Source: Bacteroidales bacterium
GTDB lineage: Bacteria > Bacteroidota > Bacteroidia > Bacteroidales > VadinHA17
Length of the DNA stretch: 64,000 bases
NCBI GenBank assembly: GCA_025454795.1
Contig: JALONT010000010.1
Span: forward strand, 39,844-103,843
Direction: 5' to 3'
The stretch's first letter is position 1; every line of letters starts with the position of its first letter. The notes below the pieces were generated by a model. The model did no database searches. It was not told the origin of the DNA and was given only the letters and a program-made list of their open reading frames with translations. Below, piece after piece: positions 18,746 to 28,015 of this stretch. Made by a program: the position numbers and the translations under genes.

Positions 18746-20602
18746 TTTCTTCTCATTTAGTTTATAAAACGAATCCGTAATTTGTTTTTGTTTTGCTTCG
18801 AGTATGCTGCCATCTTCGGAAATTCCAGCAAGAAAAAGTATTTCACGGGTCTCTCCGGCAATTTCATAATAAGTAAAGGCCTGAACAGTTATCTTTTTTA
18901 TTTCGTCTGTTAAATAGGGAAGGGGATCTGTCTTAATGAAGGACCCTAGAGCTGCAATTACCTTGACAGGCAACACGTTGTACAAGATCTCCTGTTCAGA
19001 ACGTATTATCTCTCCCTGGGATGAAATCAATAAGTCAAGGTTCATAGAGTTTTCAGGTTCAAGCTCAATTTCATAGTTGACACCTGTTTTCGTTATTATT
19101 CTTTCAATTTTTTCAACAGGAATAAATGGATAGAGATTATTAATGGCTCCCTTCACCAATTCATTCAGTTCGTTATAAGGGATATCATCGCTGTCCAGAA
19201 TGTTATCATCCTTCTTATTATCAACAAGTTCATCAACATCTATATCTTCAACATCGAATTGCTTGGTGTATAGCTTTCCTCCATCTGAAACATTTTCGAG
19301 ATTTAAATTTCTTACATTCTCAGCTAATGATTCTCTGAAAGAAAGAAATCCGGAGTTTTTAATTGAAATATTATAGATATTTTGTTTGGATGAACCATCA
19401 ATTATAAATGCGCGTCCGCATGAATCTATCTTTAAGTCCTCGAACTTCAGATTTGACATATTTGATTTCTTCAGGTCAGACGATCCATTTGTTATTCCGC
19501 AGAACACAAATGCTCCTGATATTCTTTTAGCTGTAATATCTTTTACAAATACCTCATTGATAATTCCACGGTAATCAGCGTCCAGAAGTATAGACAGCCC
19601 TCCTTTAGCGCCATCGATCAATATTCCGGAGACAAATACTCTGTTCACCCCCCCTCTGACTTTGGACCCTATTGCTATTGCATCATCTTCAATATTGATG
19701 AATTCAGAATTCCTTATAATAATGTCATGTGAAGGTTTAATGGAAGGCTCTTTTACTCTTCCCGCCAGGATTCTTATCCCGTCATCCGTACCACTTATAT
19801 TAACATTATCAATTAATACCCGACTGCTGCTTTCAGGAGCAATTCCGATCTGGTTATAACCGCTGCTTTTAATATTTAAATGGCTGATTGTCAGATTCTC
19901 ACAGAGTATAGGGTGAATAGTCCAATACGGAGCATTATGTATAGTCACACCTGTGATTTCTACATTTTTACAATTAACAAGTGTTATCAGATCAGGCCTT
20001 AAGGAGTGACCTTTACCGAAAGCCCTGTGTTCGGAAGAAACATCTTCATCCTCCATATCTTTTAAAAGTGACCAGTCAATTTCTTCCCTGTATTTCATGG
20101 TTTTCCACACAGGTAGATTTCCCTGTCCGTCTATTGTACCGGTCCCGCTTATTTTTACATTTACCTGGTCCCTGGCATATATCATCGACGAATAATTCAT
20201 ACAGGGTATTCCTTCGAACCATGTATATACCAATGGATATTCTTCAGGTTCAGGAATAAATTTCAGTAAAGCACCCTCTTCAAGAAAGAGGTGTACATTG
20301 CTTTTCATTTGTACAGGTCTGCTTAAGTGAACTCCTTTGAGAATCTGAACTGTTCCTCCCCCTCTTTCAGCTGCTTTATCAACAGCTTCCTGGATTTTAT
20401 AAGATCCCTTACCTGCCGGAACCGGAAAATTCAAATCATGAATTTCAGCTTTCTGAATTGTAACACGGATCGAATCGGAATATGTCCAGTCTGTACTAAC
20501 AGGTGGAATAAACTCTATTCCGGTCTCTTTGTTTTCGTCTTTGTTTCTGCAGCTGATGCTGACCAGAAATAAGAAAATCATAATTTTACTAATTGCCTTC
20601 AT
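18743..20602 (-). CDS. GH28-like beta-helix lipoprotein with C-terminal PepSY-like repeats, probably not catalytic
   Basis: 619 residues from the ATG at 20600-20602, which gives a lipoprotein signal (MKAISKIMIFLFLVSISC). Residues about 65-460 follow the polygalacturonase fold (GKGSYKIQEAVDKAAERGGGTV, GTGTIDGQG, NAPYWTIHP, TDDGIRI, IGSKVRGGV). Key GH28 residues are changed: NTDG is NQIG, the catalytic-His motif is replaced by an EDDAIAIG stretch, and the RIK motif is SIL. Only the DD pair is clear. Residues about 480-612 hold two PepSY-like units (NYEIELEPENSMNLDLLISSQ and YYEIAGETREILFLAGISED). It may bind rather than cut a glycan. The start of the barrel gene downstream overlaps its stop. 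It is divergent from the regulator at 20772. Confidence 0.75.
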   Translation of the reverse strand: MKAISKIMIFLFLVSISCRNKDENKETGIEFIPPVSTDWTYSDSIRVTIQKAEIHDLNFPVPAGKGSYKIQEAVDKAAERGGGTVQILKGVHLSRPVQMKSNVHLFLEEGALLKFIPEPEEYPLVYTWFEGIPCMNYSSMIYARDQVNVKISGTGTIDGQGNLPVWKTMKYREEIDWSLLKDMEDEDVSSEHRAFGKGHSLRPDLITLVNCKNVEITGVTIHNAPYWTIHPILCENLTISHLNIKSSGYNQIGIAPESSSRVLIDNVNISGTDDGIRILAGRVKEPSIKPSHDIIIRNSEFINIEDDAIAIGSKVRGGVNRVFVSGILIDGAKGGLSILLDADYRGIINEVFVKDITAKRISGAFVFCGITNGSSDLKKSNMSNLKFEDLKIDSCGRAFIIDGSSKQNIYNISIKNSGFLSFRESLAENVRNLNLENVSDGGKLYTKQFDVEDIDVDELVDNKKDDNILDSDDIPYNELNELVKGAINNLYPFIPVEKIERIITKTGVNYEIELEPENSMNLDLLISSQGEIIRSEQEILYNVLPVKVIAALGSFIKTDPLPYLTDEIKKITVQAFTYYEIAGETREILFLAGISEDGSILEAKQKQITDSFYKLNEKK

Positions 20603-20771
20603 GATTTTTCTTTCAAAAGTAGTCTGCCTTTGCATAGAGAACAAGTTTTTAACTGTCAGCAACTGTTAATATTTTAACAGAAGGGTGTTAAAAACAGTTA
20701 TTGACATTTATCCGGGAACTGATTGCTGATTAAAAACAAGTGAATGATTATCTTGCAGCAGTTTTTAAACA

Positions 20772-21989
20772 ATGGTTGGAAAAACTGATATCGGAATCTG
20801 GATCGACAAGATTTGCAGCAGCAGGGTATTTACTTCACCCACCGATGCCAGGTTGTTGCGTTTCCTGGTAAATTCAACACTTGAAGGAATGGTGTTAAAG
20901 GAAACTGTGATTGCTGTGGAAATATTTAATCGTGATCCTTCTTACAATCCCGGTGATGACTCAATAGTCAGGTCAAGCATATATAACCTTCGGAAAAAGC
21001 TGGATACATACTATCTTGAAGAGGGAAAATCAGATAGGATAAGAGTCACAATTCCTAAGGGAAGTTATCAGGTTGCTTTTGCAGAAGTAAAAACGGATTC
21101 AGAACCTGGAAATAACAAAATATTGACTAAAAGGAAGATTTTTCCCCGGGTTTTATTAATACTGCTTTTAATCATCTCGTCACTATTCATATATCTCTTT
21201 ATTTTTAGCAAAGATGATAGGCAGGTAAGAAAAAGTATCAGTGGTAATTATTTATGGTCAGGTCTTCTCTCAGATGATAAGCCTTTATTGATAGTGCTTG
21301 GTGATTATTTTATGATGGAAAGGATTCAGCCCGGTGACAGCAGTCACAGTTTTATCCGCAATCCTGAAGTTAATACGCCTGAAGATTTTATTACCTACAG
21401 AGATAAGAATCCTGAGCTCAGGGACCAGATGAAAGCATTCGGGATGAGTTATTTCGGGGAAGAAATTCCATGGGGTCTTATGAAGATATTGGAAGTGTTC
21501 AAAGGTTCATCACGTACGATAAATGTTAAATACTCATCAGAGTTGTCTCCTGGTGATATGCGCGGTAATGATATTATATTCTTCGGTGACTTTTCAACAA
21601 TGCATATGCTGAAAAGTTTTTTAAGCCATACTCATTACAGGTTTAATTTAACACCTCCGGCGGTTTATTATACTGAAAATTATACTGACACAACTGAAAC
21701 AATTTATATTACCAATCCAATAGTGTCTGATTTTCAGAATGATTATGCAATCGTTTCCAAGATCAAGGGTTACGAGGGGAGCACGATCATGTTGATTATT
21801 TCTTTTTCTCCCTTTGGAAAAACAGAAGCAGTCAACAAGCTTACCGATCCTGCTTTCATTGATGAACTGAAAAAAATATCATCTGACAGGCCTGATTACT
21901 GGGATATGCTGCTGAAAGTCTCAGGATTGGGAACCAGCGGGTTCTATTACGAAATACTCAGGTTTGAAAGCCTTCGTTCTGAACCCTGA
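20772..21989 (+). CDS. membrane-anchored winged-helix transcriptional regulator
   Basis: 405 residues. The N-terminal domain (about 1-110) has the wHTH pattern FNRDPSYNPGDDSIVRSSIYNLRKKLDTYY followed by RIRVTIPKGSYQVAF, the ToxR/CadC-like DNA-binding form often found in front of TPR or cyclase modules. One transmembrane helix follows (about 122-145, VLLILLLIISSLFIYLFIF), then an extracytoplasmic domain of about 255 residues that I do not recognise. This design allows a periplasmic signal to be read directly at the DNA. It is divergent from the GH28-like/barrel pair, with 169 bp between, so control of that pair and perhaps of the sugar cluster downstream is a fair inference. Confidence 0.75.
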   Translation: MVGKTDIGIWIDKICSSRVFTSPTDARLLRFLVNSTLEGMVLKETVIAVEIFNRDPSYNPGDDSIVRSSIYNLRKKLDTYYLEEGKSDRIRVTIPKGSYQVAFAEVKTDSEPGNNKILTKRKIFPRVLLILLLIISSLFIYLFIFSKDDRQVRKSISGNYLWSGLLSDDKPLLIVLGDYFMMERIQPGDSSHSFIRNPEVNTPEDFITYRDKNPELRDQMKAFGMSYFGEEIPWGLMKILEVFKGSSRTINVKYSSELSPGDMRGNDIIFFGDFSTMHMLKSFLSHTHYRFNLTPPAVYYTENYTDTTETIYITNPIVSDFQNDYAIVSKIKGYEGSTIMLIISFSPFGKTEAVNKLTDPAFIDELKKISSDRPDYWDMLLKVSGLGTSGFYYEILRFESLRSEP

Positions 21990-22111
21990 CCAGGATTTCT
22001 TCAACTCCCTTCAACTTTTTCAACTTTTATCCTCCGAAGCTTTAGCGAAGAGAAACTTTAGCTTTAATATTAATTTGTATATTTCGTAAAAATTATTAAA
22101 CCTGATCCAAA

Positions 22112-22534
22112 ATGAAAAATCCTGATCTTACATTTGTCGGCTGTCATCTTGCAAGCTTCGAATGGAATGTAGATTCGCTGGCTGCAAGACTTGATAAGTA
22201 CCCGAATCTGGCAGTCGATATGTCGGCAAGGATATGCCACCTGGAGTACCAGTCCGCAAAAGACAGGTACCTGGTCCGCAATTTCATTATTAAATACCAG
22301 GACAGGCTGCTTTATGGTACTGATGAAGGCTACAGTGGCAGCAGCAATCCTGAAGTATTCAAAAACCAGATACATGAAACCTGGGTTGACGACTGGAAAT
22401 ATTTTGCAACAGATTCAGAAATGACCGCAGAACAATTTGACGGGAAATTCACCGGACTGAAACTGCCGAAAGAAGTAGTAAATAAGATTTACGGCAAGAA
22501 TGCAATTAAATGGTATAATCTTCCGGTTCAATGA
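22112..22534 (+). pseudogene. amidohydrolase family 2, C-terminal half only
   Basis: 140 codons match the second half of a metal-dependent TIM-barrel amidohydrolase: NPDLTFVGCHLAS, LAVDMSARICHLEYQ, YQDRLLYGTDEG (with the conserved Asp) and the end KIYGKNAIKWYN. The N-terminal half with the first metal-binding His pair is absent; upstream is unrelated AT-rich sequence with short repeats. An ATG happens to sit at the break, so a 140-residue protein could be made, but it would lack a complete active site. I read it as a deletion remnant. Confidence 0.7.
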
Positions 22535-22588
22535 AGGTTGTAAACCTTAATATAGTTTCCACAATGACTTCGCTATATTTTATTAGGA

Positions 22589-23350
22589 ATGAAAAATAAA
22601 AATAATTCCCGCCGCAGTTTTCTTAAGAAAGCGGCATTAGGCACGATAGCAGCAATAAGTATCCCGGAGATCCTTTCAGCTTCAATGGTCAGAGGAGGAT
22701 CAAAAAAGGTTGAACTTCTGAAAGGACAAACCATTCTGTTCCAGGGTGATTCCATAACCGACTCTTCAAGGAATAAAGAGGACAATGGCTATAACAATGC
22801 CAGAGCCCTGGGTTCCGGTTATGCGATGCTTGCAGGTGCTGCACTACTTGAAAAATATGCCTCACACGAACTGAAGATATATAATAAAGGTATCTCAGGA
22901 AATAAAGTTTATCAGCTTGCCGAAAGATGGGATATGGATTGCCTTGAGATCAAACCCGATGTATTGAGCATCCTTATAGGGGTAAATGATATCTGGCATA
23001 AGTATAAGAAGGATTATAAAGGTACAATTGAAATATACAGAAATGATTACATAGCACTGCTCGAGAGAACAAAAAAAGTGCTTCCGGATGTAAAGCTAAT
23101 CATTGGTGAGCCGTTTGCTATTAAGAATGGAAGCGCTGTTGAAGATAAATGGTATCCTGAATTTTATGAATATCAAAAAGCTGCCAGGGAAATTGCTGCC
23201 AATTTTGGAGGAGTGTTCATTCCATATCAGGCAATTTATGATGAGGCAGGGAAACGCGCTCCGGGCACTTTCTGGACCGCCGACGGAGTTCATCCGACTC
23301 TTGCAGGTGCACAATTAATGGCAGAAGCATGGCTAACCGTAATCAAATGA
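22589..23350 (+). CDS. Tat-exported SGNH/GDSL hydrolase
   Basis: 253 residues. The N-terminus SRRSFLKKAALGTIAAISIP is a twin-arginine signal. SGNH blocks are visible: block I GDSITDSS (Ser55), block II Gly in ISGNKVYQL, block III Asn in GVNDIWHKY, and block V DGVHPT. This family removes acetyl or other acyl groups from sugars, so a periplasmic carbohydrate esterase is likely. It overlaps the next gene by 4 bp (ATGA), indicating an operon. Confidence 0.85.
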   Translation: MKNKNNSRRSFLKKAALGTIAAISIPEILSASMVRGGSKKVELLKGQTILFQGDSITDSSRNKEDNGYNNARALGSGYAMLAGAALLEKYASHELKIYNKGISGNKVYQLAERWDMDCLEIKPDVLSILIGVNDIWHKYKKDYKGTIEIYRNDYIALLERTKKVLPDVKLIIGEPFAIKNGSAVEDKWYPEFYEYQKAAREIAANFGGVFIPYQAIYDEAGKRAPGTFWTADGVHPTLAGAQLMAEAWLTVIK

Positions 23351-24576
23351 GAAAGTTCAGATTATTACTTGTTTTTTCTTTTATTAATGGTATTTTATTC
23401 AGCCAGCAGACTGTATCAGGAATATTATTCTCTGATAATAAACCTGTCTCCGTTACAATTAAAGACGGTAAAATTTCAGCAATAAAAAGGATAAAGAAAC
23501 TGCCTGAAGGATCAGGAAATTTATTCCTGTCTCCCGGTCTGATAGATAACCAGGTTAATGGATTTGCAGGTGTATCCTTTACTTTCGGAGGAGGAGAGTT
23601 GACGCCGGAAGGGGTCAAAAAGGCCACTGAAGCATTATGGGAAACAGGTGTAACAACCTATTTACCAACACTTACCACCAACAGCAAAGATCTGCTTAAG
23701 AATAACTTTGCAGTGCTTGCACGGGTTAAGGACGATCCGGCTCTGCTTGGTTCCATTCCTGGCTTTCATCTTGAAGGTCCTTATATTTCTCCGGTTGACG
23801 GCTTTAGAGGAGCTCATCCGCTAAGGTTTGTCCGTAAACCTGACTGGAATGAATTCATGGAACTGAATGAGGCATCAGGAAATAACATACTGCAGGTTAC
23901 TATTGCCCCTGAAACTGAAGGAGCCTTTGATTTTATTTCGAAGTGCACTGCCAACGGTATTTTAATTGCTCTGGGTCATCACAATGCATCTGCGGAGATT
24001 GTTAGTATAGCAATTGACCTGGGAGCAGTAATAGCTACCCATTTTGGCAATGGCTGTGCAAACATGATAAACCGTCACGTGAATCCACTGTGGCCACAGC
24101 TTTCTGATGACCGACTGATGATAAGCATCATCGGCGATGGTTTTCATCTTAATCCGGAAGAGATACGTGTCTTTTATAAAGTCAAAGGACCGGATAAAAC
24201 GATCATTACATCAGATGTGACAAGTTATGCCGGTTTACCCCCGGGTAAATTTATTAATGTTGAGGGAGATACAATCGAACTTACCCCTGAAGGCATGGTC
24301 GGGTATCCGGCACAGAAAGTTCTGGCAGGATCAGCTTCACCTGTGAAAAAAGGAGTGGCTAATGTCATGAAGGTTACAGGTTGTTCCCTGGCAGAAGCGC
24401 TACAGATGGCTACTGAAAATCCCGCGCAGCTCTACAATTTAAATGACCGGGGGAGAATAGAAGTGGGAAGGAGAGCTGATTTAGTCCTGTTTCAGGTTGT
24501 AGATAATGAGTTTGTTATAAGACAGACTTTTGTATCCGGTCACCTGGTTTACGATAGTGAAATAAATTCCAGATAA
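23347..24576 (+). CDS. exported N-acetylglucosamine-6-phosphate deacetylase-like amidohydrolase
   Basis: 409 residues from the ATG at 23347, which gives a Sec signal (MRKFRLLLVFSFINGILFSQ); the frame is open 18 bp further upstream. NagA-family motifs are present: HLEGPYISP, ALGHHNAS (metal His), THFGNGCANM in place of the usual THLFNAM, DGFHLNPEE, and TSDVTSYAGLPPG with the catalytic Asp. Cytoplasmic NagA acts on a sugar phosphate. An exported version cannot expect a phosphorylated substrate and probably deacylates free or glycosidic amino sugars; that step is inference. It is coupled to the SGNH hydrolase gene. Confidence 0.8.
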   Translation: MRKFRLLLVFSFINGILFSQQTVSGILFSDNKPVSVTIKDGKISAIKRIKKLPEGSGNLFLSPGLIDNQVNGFAGVSFTFGGGELTPEGVKKATEALWETGVTTYLPTLTTNSKDLLKNNFAVLARVKDDPALLGSIPGFHLEGPYISPVDGFRGAHPLRFVRKPDWNEFMELNEASGNNILQVTIAPETEGAFDFISKCTANGILIALGHHNASAEIVSIAIDLGAVIATHFGNGCANMINRHVNPLWPQLSDDRLMISIIGDGFHLNPEEIRVFYKVKGPDKTIITSDVTSYAGLPPGKFINVEGDTIELTPEGMVGYPAQKVLAGSASPVKKGVANVMKVTGCSLAEALQMATENPAQLYNLNDRGRIEVGRRADLVLFQVVDNEFVIRQTFVSGHLVYDSEINSR

Positions 24577-24619
24577 AAAGAGGAACAAAATAATATTACA
24601 GCACTTAAAACCGATTCAC

Positions 24620-25603
24620 ATGAAAAATTCAACCATTTCAAGACGTAAATTTTTAGGTACTACTGCAGCTGCAGCAACATTAGCCGTTATCCCTTTTAAC
24701 TATTCCTGTTCATCTGGTGTACAGAAGAAAAAACCAAACTCAAAAGTGGGAGGGGTTCAGCTTGGCTGTACCACTTATAGTTACCGGACCATGCCCCATA
24801 AAGTGGATGAAGTGATCCAGTATCTTTTGCTCGCGGGTATAAACTCTATTGAATTAAGAAGTGTTGCGGAAGAGGATCTTGGAATACCCCCTTTGCCGGT
24901 CAGGCCAGGAGGAGTGGAATTGACAGATCAGGAAAAAGCTGATTTTGCCAAAGCAACGGAATCCGCACGTGAAGTCCAGCGTCAATGGCGTTTGTCTCTT
25001 CCTATGGAGAAATATACTGAAATGCGTAAGAAATTCAACGATGCAGGTATTAATGTCCATATAGCCAAGTTTGCTCCATCAGCCTGGTCAGATGAGGAAA
25101 TTGATTATGCATTTACAGCTGCAAAAGTATTGGGATCATATGGAATTAGTGATGAATTAAGCGAAATGTCAGCTCAGAGGCTTGGAAAATTTGCTGAAAA
25201 GCACCAAAGCCTGGCTATATTGCATAACCATAGTCAGCCGGCGGAACCAGGTTTTTCATTTGATACATATCTTGCTTATTCTCCGGCCAACAGGCTGAAT
25301 TTTGATGCTGGACACTATTATGGTGCTACCGGAATTCATCCTAATGGGATTATTGAAAAATATCACGATAAGATGAGCAGTATTCACATCAAGGACAAAA
25401 ACAGTCCTACCGGGAATCCTGCCGGTGAAAATATGCCTTTCGGAAAAGGACAGACTCCTATTGCCGATATATTATTGCTACTGAAAAAAGAGAAGTGGCC
25501 CATTAATGTCGATATCGAACTTGAATATGCGATCCCCGAGGGTTCAGACGCTGCGAAAGAAGTTGCTTTATCTATCGAATACATGAGAAATATTCTTGAA
25601 TAG
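24620..25603 (+). CDS. Tat-exported sugar phosphate isomerase/epimerase-like TIM barrel
   Basis: 327 residues with a twin-arginine signal (SRRKFLGTTAAAATLAV) and a possible lipobox (NYSCSS). The xylose-isomerase-like barrel shows metal-site segments: IELRSV, HNHSQPAEP, NFDAGHYYG, IHIKDKN and the late VDIELEY. Exported members of this family occur in Bacteroidota next to Gfo/Idh/MocA proteins and are thought to act on unphosphorylated, often oxidised, sugars. The gene starts 43 bp after the NagA-like gene. Confidence 0.82.
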   Translation: MKNSTISRRKFLGTTAAAATLAVIPFNYSCSSGVQKKKPNSKVGGVQLGCTTYSYRTMPHKVDEVIQYLLLAGINSIELRSVAEEDLGIPPLPVRPGGVELTDQEKADFAKATESAREVQRQWRLSLPMEKYTEMRKKFNDAGINVHIAKFAPSAWSDEEIDYAFTAAKVLGSYGISDELSEMSAQRLGKFAEKHQSLAILHNHSQPAEPGFSFDTYLAYSPANRLNFDAGHYYGATGIHPNGIIEKYHDKMSSIHIKDKNSPTGNPAGENMPFGKGQTPIADILLLLKKEKWPINVDIELEYAIPEGSDAAKEVALSIEYMRNILE

Positions 25604-25654
25604 AAGAATGTTGTTTGTAATATTTTATATAATTAATTTAAAACCAACCCTAAA

Positions 25655-27016
25655 ATGACAAAAAGAAGAGAATTTATTAAAAAGAGCGTTCTGGGCAGTG
25701 CCGGCATCGCAATCGGCGGTATGACCTTAAGTGCAAAATATTACAGGAATATTCAGGGCGCTAACGACCGCATTAATGTTGCTGTCATAGGTATCAGAGG
25801 GCAGGGCGGCTCACACATTAACAACTTCTGCAATTTAAAGGAGAGTAAAAATGTCCGCCTGAAAACACTCTGCGATGCAGATGAACAATATTTTGCACCT
25901 AAGTCAAAGGTTGTCTTTGAAGAAACCGGCGAGACACCCACAACAGTCTGGGATATGCGCAAAGTATTTGATGATAAGGATATACATGCAGTTTCTTTTG
26001 CAGTGCCTAACAGTTGGCATGCCCTGGGTACAATCTGGGCATGTCAGGCCGGCAAACATGTTTATGTCGAAAAACCGGCTATGCATAATATTTTTGAAGG
26101 CCGCAAGATGGTTGAAGCAGCAAAAAAATATAATGTGAGGGTGCAGACAGGAACCCAGAACAGATCAATCCCGAATGTTATGCAGGCTATCAGATTTCTG
26201 CACGATGGCGGAATAGGCGAAGTTTTTATGGCAAAGGGAAATTGTTATAAACCTCGTGATTCTTTTGGAATTGCAAAAGACGGTACACCGCCTGATTCTC
26301 TTCATTATGACTACTGGTTAGGGCCGGCTCCCTATCGCCCTTACAATGAAAAGAGAGTCCACTATAACTGGCACTGGTTCTGGGCAACCGGTGGAGGAGA
26401 TACAGCCAATCAGGGTCCTCATCAGTTCGACATTGCACGCTGGGGTCTGAAAAAAGATGAGCATCCGGTTAAAATATACTCCATGGGAGGTCTTTATGGA
26501 ATAAACCCGGCTGAATGCGAGCAGGAAACGCCAAACACTCAAACCTCAGTATTTAAATATAAAGATGGCAAGATGCTTGAATTTGAAACCAGGGGCAGAT
26601 ATACAAATGATGAATCCAGTCTTGGAATCAGAATCGGTAATACATTCTATGGCACTGATGGTTATATGGAGATAAATGGAAGTCAGTGGAAAGCATTCAG
26701 AAAACGTGAAAAGGAACCGTTTGCAGGATCAGGGATTGGGGAAAAACCTACTGATCTGATGGCACCTCCAGGAGACGAAGGCCATTATGGTAACTTTATT
26801 GATGCCATCCGCTCAGGAAAGGATTCAGATCTTCATTGCCAGGTCTATGAAGGATTTATGTCTGCTGCGTTACCGGCACTTGCAAATATCTCCTATCGTC
26901 TTGGACGCGAACTTACGTTTGACGGTTCAAAGGAAAAATTTGTTAAGGATAAAGAGGCTGATAAAATGCTTACCCGCGATTATCGTGAACCTTATGTGGT
27001 TCCGAAGGAGGTTTAA
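25655..27016 (+). CDS. Tat-exported Gfo/Idh/MocA family oxidoreductase
   Basis: 453 residues. The twin-arginine-like signal KRREFIKKSVLGSAGIAIGG precedes a Rossmann domain (VAVIGIRGQGGSH, then YVEKPAMHN with the conserved EKP). The C-terminal substrate domain contains WHWFWATGGGDTANQGPHQFDIARWGL, which provides the usual catalytic His/Asp. Such exported members carry tightly bound NAD(P) and oxidise or epimerise sugars. It stands between an isomerase-like gene and a DUF6807 gene, an arrangement seen in sugar keto-oxidation clusters. Confidence 0.85.
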   Translation: MTKRREFIKKSVLGSAGIAIGGMTLSAKYYRNIQGANDRINVAVIGIRGQGGSHINNFCNLKESKNVRLKTLCDADEQYFAPKSKVVFEETGETPTTVWDMRKVFDDKDIHAVSFAVPNSWHALGTIWACQAGKHVYVEKPAMHNIFEGRKMVEAAKKYNVRVQTGTQNRSIPNVMQAIRFLHDGGIGEVFMAKGNCYKPRDSFGIAKDGTPPDSLHYDYWLGPAPYRPYNEKRVHYNWHWFWATGGGDTANQGPHQFDIARWGLKKDEHPVKIYSMGGLYGINPAECEQETPNTQTSVFKYKDGKMLEFETRGRYTNDESSLGIRIGNTFYGTDGYMEINGSQWKAFRKREKEPFAGSGIGEKPTDLMAPPGDEGHYGNFIDAIRSGKDSDLHCQVYEGFMSAALPALANISYRLGRELTFDGSKEKFVKDKEADKMLTRDYREPYVVPKEV

Positions 27017-27026
27017 AACATGTAAT

Positions 27027-27994
27027 ATGCAAATTAAATTCTTTATCTCAACGTTAATACCGGTTCTGGCACTTTTTCTATGCAACTGCCAGCCCGGGAA
27101 TAAAAAATCTGACGACAAGGCTTTAATATCGAAAATGAACCCGGAAGAAAAGTTGATGTAATGATCGGAGACAGGCTTTTTACATCATTCTGCTGGCCCG
27201 AAAATGTCTATAAACCTATTCTGTATCCTGTGTGCACTTCAGCAGGAACCGAGATAACGCGGGGATTTCCTTTAAAACCAAAGGAAGGTGAACGGAATGA
27301 CCATATACATCAGGTAGGTATCTGGTTAAATTATGGAAAAGTAAATGGTCTCGATCTCTGGGGAAACGGTCACAGGGGTTTTAAAGAGCCGAATGGAGGT
27401 GAGATAAAACATCTGAATATTGAAAAACTTTCAGGAGGGAAAGGTGAAGGAGTTCTGATTACAAATGAGAGATGGATAGATTCTTTAGGTAAAGAGCTTC
27501 TTACCGAAAATACGGAACATCATTTTATTGTCAAAGGAAAATTAAGGATAATAGACAGGATCACTTCTCTTAAAGCCACCACTAAAGAAGTCTTTTTTGA
27601 TGATACCAAGGAGGGGATGTTTGGTATAAGGGTTGCCCGTCAGCTTGAGATGCCCGTTAATGAAATGATTGTTGTAATGGATGCAACAGGAAAGCCGACA
27701 GCCGAAAAAGTTAACGCATCGGTTGGGGCAACCGGTAATTACCGGAGCAGCGAAGGAATAACAGGTGAAGGTGTCTGGGGTACACGTGCAAAATGGATGG
27801 ATCTTTATGGCTTATTTGCAGCCAATCCCTTTGGTTGGAATGACTTTACAAACGGTAAGGAGAAATTTAACTTTTCGCTGAAGCCTGGTCAAACTCTTAA
27901 ATTCAGGTACAGGATCATTATCAGTTCCGGAATCCATCTGCCAGACCAGGAAATAAATGATCTGTCAGCAGAATTTTCAGGCAAATATCAATAA
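27027..27994 (+). pseudogene. DUF6807 (PmoA-like) lipoprotein with a one-base frameshift
   Basis: The ATG at 27027 opens a lipoprotein signal (MQIKFFISTLIPVLALFLCNC) and runs to MNPEEKLM-stop. The DUF6807 body then continues in another frame: KVDVMIGDRLFTSFCWPENV, GERNDHIHQVGIWLNYG, GLFAANPFGWNDF. Adding one A to the AAAA run at 27148-27151 restores a single protein of about 322 residues. The cause may be real loss, a sequencing error in the homopolymer, or slippage. A restart at the ATG at 27161 would give a 277-residue protein without an export signal. The His-rich DHIHQVGIW motif is typical of the family; its biochemical role is poorly known. Confidence 0.75.
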
Positions 27995-28015
27995 AATCTA
28001 AATAATTAATACAAA

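Noticed and set aside
22070..22375. 101-codon frame antisense to the amidohydrolase remnant
   Set aside because: The plus strand has clear family motifs; the minus frame is its shadow.
26787..27026. Plus frame running from within the oxidoreductase gene into the DUF6807 signal peptide
   Set aside because: Only the part from the ATG at 27027 is meaningful; the upstream part is out of frame within the Gfo/Idh/MocA gene.
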